64,000 nucleotides of DNA from NCBI GenBank assembly GCA_026936325.1, contig JAPTHN010000019.1, positions 13,914,253 through 13,978,252 on the forward strand, written 5' to 3'. This DNA is from Platynereis dumerilii. Taxonomy: Eukaryota > Annelida > Polychaeta > Phyllodocida > Nereididae. Each line of letters begins with the position of its first letter. The first letter of the stretch is position 1. Made by a program: the position numbers and the translations under genes. The notes below the pieces were generated by a model that saw nothing but the letters and a program-made list of their open reading frames with translations, made no database searches and had not been told where the DNA came from. Below, one piece after another: positions 35,447 to 45,739 of the stretch.

Positions 35447-37486
35447 TTAAATACGAGTATGTTCTTGTTGATTATATGATCCTATAAGGCACCAACCAAG
35501 ACATGTCTGTACAGCCAAAGGTCCACCATGATTACATATCCTCGAATCGAGCTGTAGATGAGCTTCAGGAACATCTGCCCCAATTAGAATTTTCACTTGC
35601 TCAGTCTTTATGTCCTCCAGTCCTAAATCTTGCAGATGTGAAAAGTGTTGTAATTCAGACATATTAACAGAATGTGAGTTGAAGCGCCTTGTTGTTGCCC
35701 ATGCATCATTTATCCATAGAGGCTGGGAATCACATTTGTCATAAGCTTTCACTCCAAATGAAACCTTATTCGAAGACATTGTTTGAGTAGAGGTAAGTGT
35801 CTTAATTGTCAAGCTTTCTGGGCTACCATTGAGACCCAAGTGTCTGACTAAGTGTTCATCAATCAAAGTCACATCACTGCCTGAATCCAACAAAGCATGA
35901 GTCTTCACACAACGGCCATCCTGTCCTTGGACTAAAACAGGCATCACTTGACAATAAATCTTACGCTTGACAGCAGATGCATTCTCACTATGTTCAACCT
36001 GTTCTCGAACATCATTGTGAGAGTTCTTGGAGATTCGAGATCTATGAAGACTGGTATGATGCTTCTTACCACACCTCATTTTCCTACAAACGACTGATGA
36101 GGTGCAATTGGCAATATGATGACTTGGGCTGAGGCAGTTAAAGCAGAGCTGATTGTCACGAACATACAAATATCTCTCCTCAACAGTTCTTTCCAAATAG
36201 ACCTGACACCTCCATAGTGTGTGTTTACCAGTACAAAGACGACAAGCAGATAATGAAAATTTACCTTGGACTTGTCCTTCATATGCTGAACATGTATTCA
36301 TTGTGACTTCTTGGTATGATTGAAGAGTTGAAGATCGGCTTACTGGTGACAAAGTGCGTGTGACAGCATAAGGATTGAAGTCAGCATCAACGCATTCTTT
36401 CAGCCATTTCTGAAGGTCAACCAAAGAAAGTTCTCGCTCTTTGCACACACTTCCAGCAAATTCATTCCATTTTGCTGCCTTGTCATTTGGAATGCGTCGA
36501 GATGTTCTTTTCAGAACTTCACCACTTGCTAATTCACAGCTATAATCCATTTGCTCAAGAGTATTAACGCAGTCTCTCACTGATACATAGAACTTACGAA
36601 GTGCAGCTGGATCTCCACATGGAATTACACTTCCAGAACTAATCTCATCAATATAGGCATGAGCAATAGTAGCGTGATGGCCAAAAGCAGATTTAAGTTC
36701 TTTCAGGCATAAGACATAATTGCTACCACTGTATGCAAGTCCTTCAATCAACTGCTTGGCTTCTCCAACCACATGTGACTGCAGTAGGTCCATACGTCTC
36801 AAGTTTGTCAAACCATGCCTAGAATGCACATGGACATAAAATTGTTCAATAAACTTAGGCCATAACAGAGCTGATCCATCAAATATAGACAGGGAAACTT
36901 TGGGCAAATCATGATCCACGATGAGGCGAGAAATAGCTTGAGGTAGATCTTCGTTACAATCCAGAGTAACTTGGTCCTCAGTTGCAGAATCCACAACAAG
37001 GTCATCAATCCAGCCATCTATCGACTTTCTTCCACTGACTGATGAATTACGAACTGAGGGGGATAAGGTAGGAGTTTGCTGCGTGGAAAGAGATGGAATA
37101 CTTGCAGGCATTAATTGTTGGAGCTTATTATTTAATTGGTAGATCGACTGTTCCATTTCACTAACAGCAGAAGATGTTTCATTAAACTTCTCCTCCATCC
37201 AAGATTCGGCTGAATCCAGTTCCTGAGCATCGTTAAGAGCTGTTACATAACTGTCATGTAATTGTTGCAATCTCTTCATTTGACTTACAAGGCGATCTCT
37301 GATCATTTCAATGATTGGAAGAGAATTTGCAGTCTTTGAAGTTTCAGTCCACTTGGTGATAGTGCGATTTAGCCAGTTACCAAAACAGGAGCGACATTGC
37401 AGCAACTTATCTCTTTGGACCCTTGTATCATCAGCATTTTCGGCACTGTCAATACCATCATGGCCAGTTCCTTCTCCAGCAGACAT
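35447..37486 (-). CDS. Gag-protease polyprotein of the BEL/Pao-type element (fossil)
   Basis: The frame has 679 codons and starts 46 bp inside the 5' LTR. In order it shows: a charged, coiled-coil-like N-terminus (about residues 60-130); a gag region of the Pao type (KVSLSIFDGSALLWPKFIEQF, DUF1759-like); cysteine/histidine zinc-knuckle motifs around residues 425-480 (CFNCLSPSHHIANC among them); and a retropepsin-like segment with LLDSGSDVTLI near residue 535 (DUF1758-like). Gag would build the particle and the protease would process it. Nothing beyond the protease region is encoded, which makes the copy dependent on relatives. Confidence 0.9.
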   Translation of the reverse strand: MSAGEGTGHDGIDSAENADDTRVQRDKLLQCRSCFGNWLNRTITKWTETSKTANSLPIIEMIRDRLVSQMKRLQQLHDSYVTALNDAQELDSAESWMEEKFNETSSAVSEMEQSIYQLNNKLQQLMPASIPSLSTQQTPTLSPSVRNSSVSGRKSIDGWIDDLVVDSATEDQVTLDCNEDLPQAISRLIVDHDLPKVSLSIFDGSALLWPKFIEQFYVHVHSRHGLTNLRRMDLLQSHVVGEAKQLIEGLAYSGSNYVLCLKELKSAFGHHATIAHAYIDEISSGSVIPCGDPAALRKFYVSVRDCVNTLEQMDYSCELASGEVLKRTSRRIPNDKAAKWNEFAGSVCKERELSLVDLQKWLKECVDADFNPYAVTRTLSPVSRSSTLQSYQEVTMNTCSAYEGQVQGKFSLSACRLCTGKHTLWRCQVYLERTVEERYLYVRDNQLCFNCLSPSHHIANCTSSVVCRKMRCGKKHHTSLHRSRISKNSHNDVREQVEHSENASAVKRKIYCQVMPVLVQGQDGRCVKTHALLDSGSDVTLIDEHLVRHLGLNGSPESLTIKTLTSTQTMSSNKVSFGVKAYDKCDSQPLWINDAWATTRRFNSHSVNMSELQHFSHLQDLGLEDIKTEQVKILIGADVPEAHLQLDSRICNHGGPLAVQTCLGWCLIGSYNQQEHTRI

Positions 37487-37531
37487 CTTGCTTCATAACT
37501 TGCCTTGCAACTTGCAGAGTTAAATTTCAAC

Positions 37532-37960
37532 TGTTTTACATCATGAGTTGCAGAAGTAACTTCAGATAAATAAGTCCATCAAAGCAGAGCATACATTTCC
37601 GACTCGCTTTATTGCGGTTGACTGCAAGAAATACAAACATGTATAAGATTATCTAAGTACATACAGAAGTCTATTAATAGATATTTATATCTTCCCTTAA
37701 TGAACATAATTGTAGAAATACACACAAATATATAACTAGAGAGGAACATCACAAAATACTTACAATTTAGTATTCTCTGCATAATCACAAATTCTTGTAG
37801 TACAATCATCACAATCAAATGTACATCCTTACAATGTGAAATCAAAGATACAACTGCCCAGTAATGAACATAGGCCAATTATAGGAAACAACAATCAGGC
37901 GTGAAATGGCACAAGTGTGAAACACAGAATTCAACAGAGAAACATTACACAGTTATTACA
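37532..37960 (-). repeat. 5' LTR of the BEL/Pao-type element
   Basis: It precedes the gag frame in the element's direction and is identical by eye to the other LTR. A short 89-codon frame occurs in both LTRs and is not considered a gene. Confidence 0.9.
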
Positions 37961-38124
37961 GCCATCATAAATCATATTACACTTTCGAAGTTGCAAACAT
38001 CCCCTTCAATTATGAGATATGATTTGATAAATTTGCAAAGTGGAAAATGTATTTCACGCTTTTGTAGATTTACATAGTCTGCCAAGATCAAAATTCAAAG
38101 ACAACAAATAAAGAACATCAAGAA

Positions 38125-38883
38125 GTGATTCTGAGTAACACCCAGGCATCAAGAGAGGCCAGGGTAGCACCAGTCTCACTGACCTGTATAAATGTTGTAT
38201 TAAGTGTCTTGTATATATGTAAATTACAAATAAAAATGTCAAATGATGTAGAATCAAATCCAGGCCCCAAAATAAAATACCCATGTGGAATATGTGATAA
38301 AGCAGTGACATGGAGGCAGAGAGGGGTAGCATGCGACGACTGTGAAGTATGGTTCCATGCTGAATGTATGTACATGAACACCCAAATATACCAGGCACTG
38401 AGCAATGTATCATGGCACTGCATCAACTGCGGGATGCCAAACTTCTCCTCCACATTCTTCAACAACACCACCACAGGAGCCAACAACAGTTTCTCATCAC
38501 TAGACACAAGCGAAAGCAGTGACAAAAACCCAGCAAGTCCAGGGCCACCGGCATCAAGCTCGTCGCCACTCAGACCAAGACACCAAAGCAAGAGAAGACC
38601 AAGTGAAGCAATGAAAGTTGTCATCATCAATTTCCAGAGTATCAAGAACAAAAAAGAAGAATTCTTGAATCTCATAGAACAGACAGACCCAAGCATCATC
38701 ATGGGGACCGAAACATGGCTTACACCTCAGATAAGCAGCGCAGAATTCTTCCCATCAGAGTACGAAGTATTCAGGAAAGACCGACACGATGGGTATGGAG
38801 GCGTACTACTGGCAATCAAGAAATGTCTCACAATAGAGTCATCAGACATCCAGACAACGTCAGAAGCAGTTTCGCTAAATTGA
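38125..38883 (+). CDS. LINE ORF part 1: 2A, PHD finger, start of endonuclease
   Basis: The frame opens at 38125, but the first ATG is at 38236, directly before the 2A motif. The natural start is therefore either upstream and lost, or non-AUG. DVESNPGP (38244-38267) fits the 2A consensus D-V/I-E-x-N-P-G-P, preceded in frame by a hydrophobic stretch (CINVVLSVLYI). A PHD finger follows with the spacing CGIC...CDDC....H..C...W.CINC. The endonuclease domain then begins at MKVVIINFQSIKNKK and contains GTETWL. The frame shifts near 38870, after which the domain continues in another frame. Confidence 0.88.
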   Translation: MILSNTQASREARVAPVSLTCINVVLSVLYICKLQIKMSNDVESNPGPKIKYPCGICDKAVTWRQRGVACDDCEVWFHAECMYMNTQIYQALSNVSWHCINCGMPNFSSTFFNNTTTGANNSFSSLDTSESSDKNPASPGPPASSSSPLRPRHQSKRRPSEAMKVVIINFQSIKNKKEEFLNLIEQTDPSIIMGTETWLTPQISSAEFFPSEYEVFRKDRHDGYGGVLLAIKKCLTIESSDIQTTSEAVSLN

Positions 38884-39779
38884 AAATTGGCAAAGAACCA
38901 CTTATTGTTGCTTCCATCTACAGACCACCATCCAGCGACATCAACTATATGTCAGAATTGTGTGCGACCATTGAGAATATGCAGTCAACGCACCTGAATG
39001 CGGCAATATGGATTGGTGGTGATCTAAATCTCCCAGACATCAATTGGCACCAACTGTCAACTCACAGCAACCAAGTCAACATGAATATCAACAACAGATT
39101 CATTTACATGATACAAGAATGTGGGCTGTCACAATCTGTGGACTTCCCAACCCGCAACAGAAACATCTTGGACCTCTTCCTCACAAATAGGCCCAACCTG
39201 ATAATGAGGTGCACTCCATCACCAGGCCTATCAGATCATGACATTGTGTTACTAGAAGCTCAGCCAGTAGCACAGAGAAACAAGCCAGTGAAAAGGAAGA
39301 TCCACTTGTGGAAAAAAGCAGACCAAGAGAAACTTCGAAATGAGGCCACTAAGTTCCAACTAAACTTCATGAGCACATTCAAGAACACGTCACCGACAGA
39401 AGACATGTGGAAATCTATCAATGACTCCCTCATCAACATGATGGAAGTCGCAGTACCATCCAAAATGAGTACCACAAGGTACAGCCAGCCCTGGATTAAT
39501 AGAGAAGTCAAGAGAATGTCAAGACGCAAGAAGAAATATTTCATCAGAGCAAGAAACACCCAGGCACCAGAAGACAAAATCAAATATCAAGAAGTCAAAA
39601 AAGCCACCAGGAAGATCTGCAAGAAGGCATACAATGAGTATGTTCACAACATAATATCGCCGGACTGCACCAGCAACCCCAAAAGATTCTGGGGCTTTAT
39701 CAACAGCAAGAAGTGCGATAGCTCTGGAGTAGCACCCCTGAAGGCATCTGACGGGTTCATATACTCAGACGTCAAATAA
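38868..39779 (+). CDS. LINE ORF part 2: rest of endonuclease and linker
   Basis: In a different frame from part 1, it continues with LIVASIYRPPSSD, GGDLNLPDINW, a T-R-N-R-N-ILDLFLTN block and the SDHD motif near 39232-39243. These are the active-site regions of the exonuclease-endonuclease-phosphatase fold. A basic linker that leads to the reverse transcriptase follows. It ends where the antisense LINE is inserted; the stop at 39777 comes from the insert. Confidence 0.88.
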   Translation, partial: SFAKLKIGKEPLIVASIYRPPSSDINYMSELCATIENMQSTHLNAAIWIGGDLNLPDINWHQLSTHSNQVNMNINNRFIYMIQECGLSQSVDFPTRNRNILDLFLTNRPNLIMRCTPSPGLSDHDIVLLEAQPVAQRNKPVKRKIHLWKKADQEKLRNEATKFQLNFMSTFKNTSPTEDMWKSINDSLINMMEVAVPSKMSTTRYSQPWINREVKRMSRRKKKYFIRARNTQAPEDKIKYQEVKKATRKICKKAYNEYVHNIISPDCTSNPKRFWGFINSKKCDSSGVAPLKASDGFIYSDVK

Positions 39780-40737
39780 CATAACATACATTTATTGGTC
39801 ACATATGTGAAATTTGGTGGCTCTGACATCCAAAAATCCAAAAATTCAAGAAATTAAAAAAAAAAATAGACAAATTGAATTTTTGCATCAAGATACCCTG
39901 ATGGAGTTCTGAGTCTTTATGGACATAGGAATAAAAGTGTTTTTTAAATCTGTTTGTCCTGGTACATGGGACTCTGAGCCTGTGACCACTGGGAAGCATT
40001 TGATATTCATTCGCAAGAGGGTGTCTGGGGTCCTTCATTATTTTATCTGTAAGTGATCTAAGTCTCTGATTGTATATCTCTGTTATTCCAACCAGAGAGC
40101 AGTTTGGAAGGACTTTTTGACATGTCCTTTGGGGTCTTTCAAGCTCTTTCTTAAGCTGTGCAGATATCATGCTGTAAAAACACGTCCCTGAATACATGAC
40201 CACACTCGGGATTGTGGCATTATAGAACATGCATATGATATCTGGGTTTACTCGGAGATTTTTCATTGACCTGATGCAGTATATCCTCTTGTTAGCTTTT
40301 TTTACCTGCCCTCTTACATGTTGTTCAAACGAAAGTTTGTTGTCAATGGTTAAACCTAAATACTTGTAGCTGCTGACCACTTCAACTGCAGTATCGTTGA
40401 TGGTGATTGGGATGATCTGGGAACTTAATTTCCGAAAATCCCACACCATCTCCTTAGTCTTGGACACATTTAAATTCAGGAAATTCTGTTGGCACCATTC
40501 ATCGACAAAATGTACTGCTTTTGTGTATTGTGTGGCCTCATCCTGAGAGATAAGCCCAAGGATGACCGTATCGTCAGCATATTTCAGGATAGTTACATCC
40601 TTTGTGTTCCAGGTAAGATCATTCGTGTATAAAATGAATAATACTGGGGACAAAACACAACCTTGTGGTGCCCCTGTATTTAAGGTGATGCAATCCGATG
40701 TTTCATGATTTGTTTTGACATATTGGGGCCTCTCTAC
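39777..40737 (-). mobile_element. Antisense Rex1/CR1-like LINE fragment, 5'-truncated
   Basis: On the reverse strand it encodes the second half of a reverse transcriptase and the C-terminal region, then a very short 3' end with ATGTT-like repeats (reverse of 39777-39795). CAAA at 39773-39776 and 40738-40741 may be the target duplication; joining across it brings the host LINE reading back to D-V-K-A-S-I-L-N. It is younger than the LINE it interrupts. Confidence 0.85.
39799..40737 (-). CDS. Reverse transcriptase C-terminal half of the antisense LINE
   Basis: The frame has TGAPQGCVLSPVLFILYTNDL, the catalytic YADD (LKYADDTVILG), LNVSKTKEMVWDFR and SSYKYLGLTIDNKLSF. The CVLSP-LF-LYTND wording is typical of Rex1/Babar-like LINEs. 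The C-terminal region ends with GHRLRVPCTRTNRFKKHFY and a stop. The open frame extends past 40737 into antisense of the host LINE, so its apparent N-terminus is a chance fusion. No break is seen in the inserted part. Confidence 0.85.
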   Translation of the reverse strand, partial: VERPQYVKTNHETSDCITLNTGAPQGCVLSPVLFILYTNDLTWNTKDVTILKYADDTVILGLISQDEATQYTKAVHFVDEWCQQNFLNLNVSKTKEMVWDFRKLSSQIIPITINDTAVEVVSSYKYLGLTIDNKLSFEQHVRGQVKKANKRIYCIRSMKNLRVNPDIICMFYNATIPSVVMYSGTCFYSMISAQLKKELERPQRTCQKVLPNCSLVGITEIYNQRLRSLTDKIMKDPRHPLANEYQMLPSGHRLRVPCTRTNRFKKHFYSYVHKDSELHQGILMQKFNLSIFFFNFLNFWIFGCQSHQISHM

Positions 40738-41630
40738 CAAAGCAAGCATCCTCAACAAACAGTTCTCCTCAGTGTTCAACACCAATGAACCAATTCACAA
40801 CATCAAAGAACTAGACTGCAACAACCCTGAAATTGACCCGATCGTAGTGACTCAGAATGGAGTGCTGAAACTGCTGAAGAACCTGAAGATCCACAAAGCA
40901 ACAGGACCCGATGGGATCCCTGCACGCCTACTGAAAGAACTAGCCGAGGAGCTGTCTCCGGTCTTCACCATGTTCTTCCAAGCATCACTCTCCCAAGGAT
41001 CAGTACCAGTGGCATGGAAGACAGCAGACGTGGTCCCCATATTCAAGAAGGGTGCGAAAAACCGCCCGGAGAACTACAGGCCAGTATCATTAACATCGAT
41101 AACGTGCAAAATGCTGGTGCACATCATCACCAGCAACGTGATGCGACACCTGGCACGTCACCAAATATTGACCAACACTCAACACGGATTCCGTAAGCAC
41201 CGATCCTGTGAAACTTAGCTGGTAATCTCGATCCAAGACATCGCAAAATCTATGGATGACAAGAAACAGACAGACGTCATCCTCCTAGATTTCTCTAAGG
41301 CCTTTGACAAGGTCCCTCACCAAAGGCTGCTCAGGAAACTACACCATTATGGCATCAGAGGCAACATCCTTCAGTGGATTGGAAATTTCCTGAAGAACAG
41401 AAACCAATCCGTGACTCTAGAAGGGAGCAAGTCAGAGCCCGCACCAGTAGAATCTGGTGTCCCACAAGGAAGCGTCCTGGGACCGACACTTTTCCTGGCA
41501 TACATCAATGATCTGCCACAATATATCCACAATGGCTCAACTACCAGACTGTTTGCAGACGATTGTGTCTTGTACCACACAATTGACAACGAAGACGACG
41601 CCAAGAAGCTCCAGAGCTGGATGCATTACA
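40738..41630 (+). CDS. LINE ORF part 3: reverse transcriptase core (interrupted)
   Basis: It resumes with KASILNKQFSSVFNTNE, then HKATGPDGIPARLLKELA, VVPIFKKGAKNRPENYRPVSL, LLDFSKAFDKVPHQRLL, GVPQGSVLGPTLFLAYIND and the catalytic FADD (RLFADDCVLYHT). A TAG at about 41216, following RSCET, interrupts the frame; a glutamine codon is likely there in relatives. Near 41615 the reading shifts frame after AKKLQ. The motif set is that of CR1/Jockey-group elements. Confidence 0.88.
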
Positions 41631-42351
41631 GAAGTGGGAGGCAGACTGGTTGATGGAATTCCATCCCAAAAAATGCCAGACACTACACATCTCCAACAAG
41701 AGGAACATCATAAAATACAAGTACCAAATCCATGGCCATGAGCTGGAGGAAGTCGAGTGTGCCAAGTACCTAGGGGTCACTATTCACAACAAGCTAAACT
41801 GGAACACCCACATCAATAACATCGTTAAGAAAGCCAACAACACTCACGCCTTCCTGCAGAGAAACATGTACCAGTGCCCAAGGAAAACAAAGGAGCTGTG
41901 TTACAAGACATTAGTGCGCCCACAGCTAGAATACGCAAGCACAGTATTGGACCCGTCAACAACAGCTCAGCGACATAAAATTGAGATGGTCCAGCGCAGA
42001 TCAGCCCGATTCGTCACCGGAGACTACCGCCGCACCAGCAGCGTCACTGCCATGTTAAACACCCTGAAATGGCAGACACTCCAGCAACGCAGGGCTATCA
42101 GCAAAGTAACATTACTATTCCGAATTTACCATCAATTGGCAGCAATCCCATCTGACTTGCTCATCAGAATGAACTCAGCATCAAGATCACACAGTCACTG
42201 CTTCCTAATTCCACACTGCAGAACATCGATGTACCAGTCCTCATACTCCTCCAGCACACTGAGGCTGTGGAACAACCTGCCTGCAGAAGTCGTGTCTGCA
42301 GAGACACTACAGGAATTTCAAAACAGACTCCAGAAATCCTGCCCAAACTGA
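41631..42351 (+). CDS. LINE ORF part 4: thumb and C-terminal domain
   Basis: The frame continues with WLMEFHPKKCQTLHISNKR, AKYLGVTIHNKLNWNTHI and LVRPQLEYASTVLDP, then the C-terminal block ending in LRLWNNLPAEVVSAETLQEFQNRL and a stop. This is the usual carboxy end of CR1-like proteins. The natural link to part 3 is lost by a frameshift. Confidence 0.88.
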
Positions 42352-42509
42352 TTTTACTGCTCTATATGGATTTTAGACATTTTAACTGTTACCAGAATGA
42401 CTTTTAATGCTTTTAATCCACCTGATTTTAATCCGCACCCATTGCATCGACACAGATCTGAGTATACGCCAGATGGTGGTCTGGATCTTAACGGAAGAAG
42501 AAGAAGAAG

Positions 42510-43489
42510 ATTGAATTACTAACTGATCTTAATACCCAAATGCTATTATGTGTATTTGATTCACATATAATAAATGTACCATGCGGCAAGAAGAGATAAA
42601 CAATGGTTCTAATGAAGCTTCAAGTGAATGAGGGATAACGTTGTAATATATAGGTATCTTGGTAATTTTGTATTTGAATAACCATGAGGAGCACAAGACA
42701 TTAGTATTCAAATCAATTGGCTAAAAAAGTAGAATCTGTTATTGAAGATTTTCAATTCTCCTATGCTGAGTTGTTGAACATTTGTAAACTCCTGTGTAAG
42801 GTTGTTGAGGCTTTGATATTCTTCTAAGTCAAGCTAAAATAACAAAACACTGATTGTCCATTTTCCAGCATTATAATACAAGTACAGAATCAACTTTCAA
42901 GCTTTGCAATACATGTACAGAAATAACAATAACATATACATCTATATATATTATATCAATGTCAATGATAGTAGATATGACATGTATGATGAAACTTAGA
43001 TATATCTCTTGCATAAGATTCTCCTAGGGAACTCACTGCTTATAATGTAACGAAGTAGAAGATGTCACATCCAGGCGCTTACCAGCTCTTGACTGCAAAT
43101 TATCTGATGCATCCCAGATCAAGTACATTTTCATAAAAAATGTATACCAGTATATTTCGGGATCTGACTTTTGATAATTGATCTTGTAAGAAAATCAATG
43201 GAGTATATGACGATGTCAATCAGAGTTTGCCATATCATAGCAAACATATTGCAACTTAGCAGAAACCAGCATTTATGATATAATTAATGCTGAATTTGAT
43301 TGTATGATAACTAACTTAAATTAAAAATAGTGATTATTAGTTTTTGACAATCACTGGCTTGAGTTACCTCTGCGCAAACATGCTATAACGTTGCTGAGGC
43401 CTTGTACATGCCACATTCTTCAAATATAATATGAATCTTGGCTGCATGTTCAATTACCAATTAATTATGTGCAATGGATAGTTATACCG
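42510..43489. repeat. Diverged array segment
   Basis: 42840-43260 resembles 5290-5690 and 48720-49260 ('atttcgggatctgactttt', 'gatgcatcccaga', 'cagagtttgcc'). The first 300 bases after the LINE tail have no match that I see. No gene is seen. Confidence 0.6.
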
Positions 43490-44060
43490 TTTGTATTCTG
43501 ATATCATTCCGCAGGACAATTTATATGAAATAGGAATAGATAAAATATATATACACTGTAATATGACCACCCAGCATGCCTGTGCGTCTCTGATGTTGAC
43601 CAGCACACTGATTTTGAATGATGGGTTAATTTGGTTATCAAGAGAGTTCTGTGCTTGTAGGACCTTCCAGTGTCTATTTTGGGGAAGCAATCCTGCCTAT
43701 CCGACAGTCAGTAACAACTTACTGCTTAACTGTTTATTAATGGGACAACTGTAGTAGCTTTTTCCCCATCTTACAAAGCTTTATAGTGATTGTGGACACC
43801 CTCAGATTATTCTCATGTAGTTCCACACTAATTCGGTGGTGTTTCCAACAGTATCTCCAATAACCTTTAGACTTGTTCAGTAGCTCTTGGATTCTTAGAG
43901 ACCTTGGTATTTAAGCAAAGACCTTGAGTTTGGTATCCTCAAGATTTAGTAAATGCTTCGTAAATTTTTAACTTGAGGGACTTTTTGATTGTTAAGCTCT
44001 TTTCCTTATCACATTCTACCACAAAGTGATATCACATATGCTCTTATAGGCGTTATCTGA
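43490..44060 (+). repeat. Array module copy
   Basis: It contains the ~215-bp module at 43564-43764 ('gaccaccca...', 'gcaatcctgcctatc', 'tgggacaactgtagtagct') and the following 'gagaccttggtatt' part. It is diverged from blocks 1 and 2 and is the nearest relative of the inverted copy at 26800-27300. Confidence 0.8.
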
Positions 44061-45737
44061 CTATGACCTGCAGACAATGCCACACTTGATTCATGAAATT
44101 ATTTCGATTGTAATACAATATTGTAATTTTAAGGGAGGACATGATATCTAGCCAAAATTAGACCAAAAGTATGAAAGTTGAATCAAAGGTGCCGGAAGAG
44201 GGGGGACAATTACCCGTCCTGTCCTTGGTCATGGGGCAGGGGGGGAGGGTTACAAGGTGTACCCATATAGCTTCTGTGAGATTGTGATGCACAGTTATTC
44301 TGGCAGCTCACTTGCTGACAGGCTGTGGTGTGGCACTTGAAAGGATATTCCAGACCTACTTGAAATTTTCACTCTTCACACTAAGTTGAAACTATGATGC
44401 TCAGCTGGGGCAGATTCTTATTGGCTAGAAGAAGGGGAATCCAGCCAAGTATAAGATGACATCAAAGCTTGCAACCACATTTCATTTCACATAATTTATT
44501 ATTAACTTGATTTTCCACCTAAATGTGAAAAGGACAGTAATAAGTATATAAATTTCACTGTCTTTGACATCTAATAGGACATGAGATGTGTATTCTTACC
44601 GGATGACAGAAGAATTAAATGTTTTCCTTTCTGTTATTCAGCCACCAAGTATTTCTGCAATGCTGTAATATATTAAACTTGCATATTTCTTAGTCTAATT
44701 TACTACAATAATGATTGGTATGATTGCCGTTCAGAATGGTTAGCGTCGGTGAGCAGATTTATCTGGAATGGGCGCTATATAAAATCATACTATATTATTA
44801 TATTATCATTATTATTATATTACAAAGGTCAGCACATGGAAATAGCCAACTACACACAGCGCATATTTAAAAAAGAAGGAATATGGAATGCTGAGATGAC
44901 GTTCTATCTCTCTTGAGGTTCTTTGATACTAAACATGCTTTTCCAAGATTTGAGAGAAAGTGATACAGATTATCTTAAATGGAATCAACCTGAGATTTCT
45001 GGACAACAACACCAACTAAATAATGTGTGTATACTGTATCCAGTTCAATACTTTAGAGGGTAAATCAGCTTCAGATATATTCACCGTAGAATGTGAGACC
45101 TTGTCTCCTTTTACAGGACCCGTAACCCTAGTTGTGTGCTGTTTACTTATGCAAATGAGCAAGACGTAGCACAAGGAGAGAGACGTGAGAAGAATGAAGA
45201 ATGGTGAAAGAGAAAGATCGAAGAGGCAAACATCAATCGCTGAAGGCAGATCCATGACACCTGTTTAGGAAGGGTGGGAAAATGGGATGTGATGCAGTAT
45301 TTGTGAAGATAGGCAGAGAGAATTACTACACTGTGTGTACGAATATTTAACAGTATAATGGTAAGGAATAAAATAGTGACCAAGATGATGTTGCACATAT
45401 TGACTGAAAATATTGTTCTCAGGGATTTAAATTTTCATCAAGAATTGTGCTACATTTTATCTAAAATTAATGTGAAGTATTTCTATTCAATTAAATTAAC
45501 ATGCTATGGCATATTTTGATGATAGAGGTTGATGGTAACCTTTTGTATGTATATTTTCCTACATGCATTTATGGTACCTCCAGACTACCTCTGTCCTATC
45601 CCTATATGTTATAGGCCATGCTATACTACGGCATCCTATCCTTTACTATATATCATACTTTCTTAGAACTTCATAGTTGAAAATGTCCATCAAAGTGTGT
45701 TAAATTGATGGATTGGTGCTTGAAGACTGCCAATTTA
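44061..45737. other. No gene; LINE/SINE tail remnant inside
   Basis: A short C/G-rich patch lies near 44190-44250. The L2-like 3' end at 44741-44822 is listed separately. 45540-45737 is a diverged relative of 33300-33435 and leads into the Tc1-like element. The rest is AT-rich and unrecognised. Confidence 0.45.
44741..44822 (+). mobile_element. L2-like LINE or SINE 3'-end remnant
   Basis: 'GGGCGCTATATAAA' followed by ATT-rich repeats is the usual 3' end of L2-type LINEs and of SINEs that share that tail. Only about 80 bp are recognisable. Confidence 0.5.
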
Positions 45738-45739
45738 TA

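Larger units (their letters stand above)
34912..37960 (-). mobile_element. Incomplete BEL/Pao-type LTR retrotransposon
   Basis: Direct repeats of 429 bp (34912-35340 and 37532-37960) begin TG and end CA and look identical by eye, so the insertion is young. GCCAT flanks the element (34907-34911 and 37961-37965). The related array stretch at 12512-12516 has the site unoccupied. Between the LTRs is one reverse-strand frame with gag and protease regions; no reverse transcriptase, RNase H or integrase part is present. It is therefore a non-autonomous, incomplete element whose parts are otherwise well kept. Confidence 0.92.
38060..42509 (+). mobile_element. CR1-like LINE with 2A motif, PHD finger, endonuclease and reverse transcriptase
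   Basis: Coding pieces run in order: a 2A motif, a PHD finger, an apurinic-type endonuclease, reverse transcriptase and a C-terminal domain. A ~160-bp 3' UTR ends in AGA repeats (42490-42510). The element is split by an antisense LINE fragment (39777-40737) and has other lesions: a frameshift near 38870, a TAG in the frame at about 41216, and a frameshift near 41615. GC content and codon use are visibly higher than in its surroundings. The left end is estimated from where array-like sequence stops; no target duplication was found. Confidence 0.9.

Noticed and set aside
38128-38702. Long reverse-strand frames over the CR1-like LINE
   Set aside because: They are antisense shadows of the 2A-PHD-endonuclease frame with no domain content of their own.
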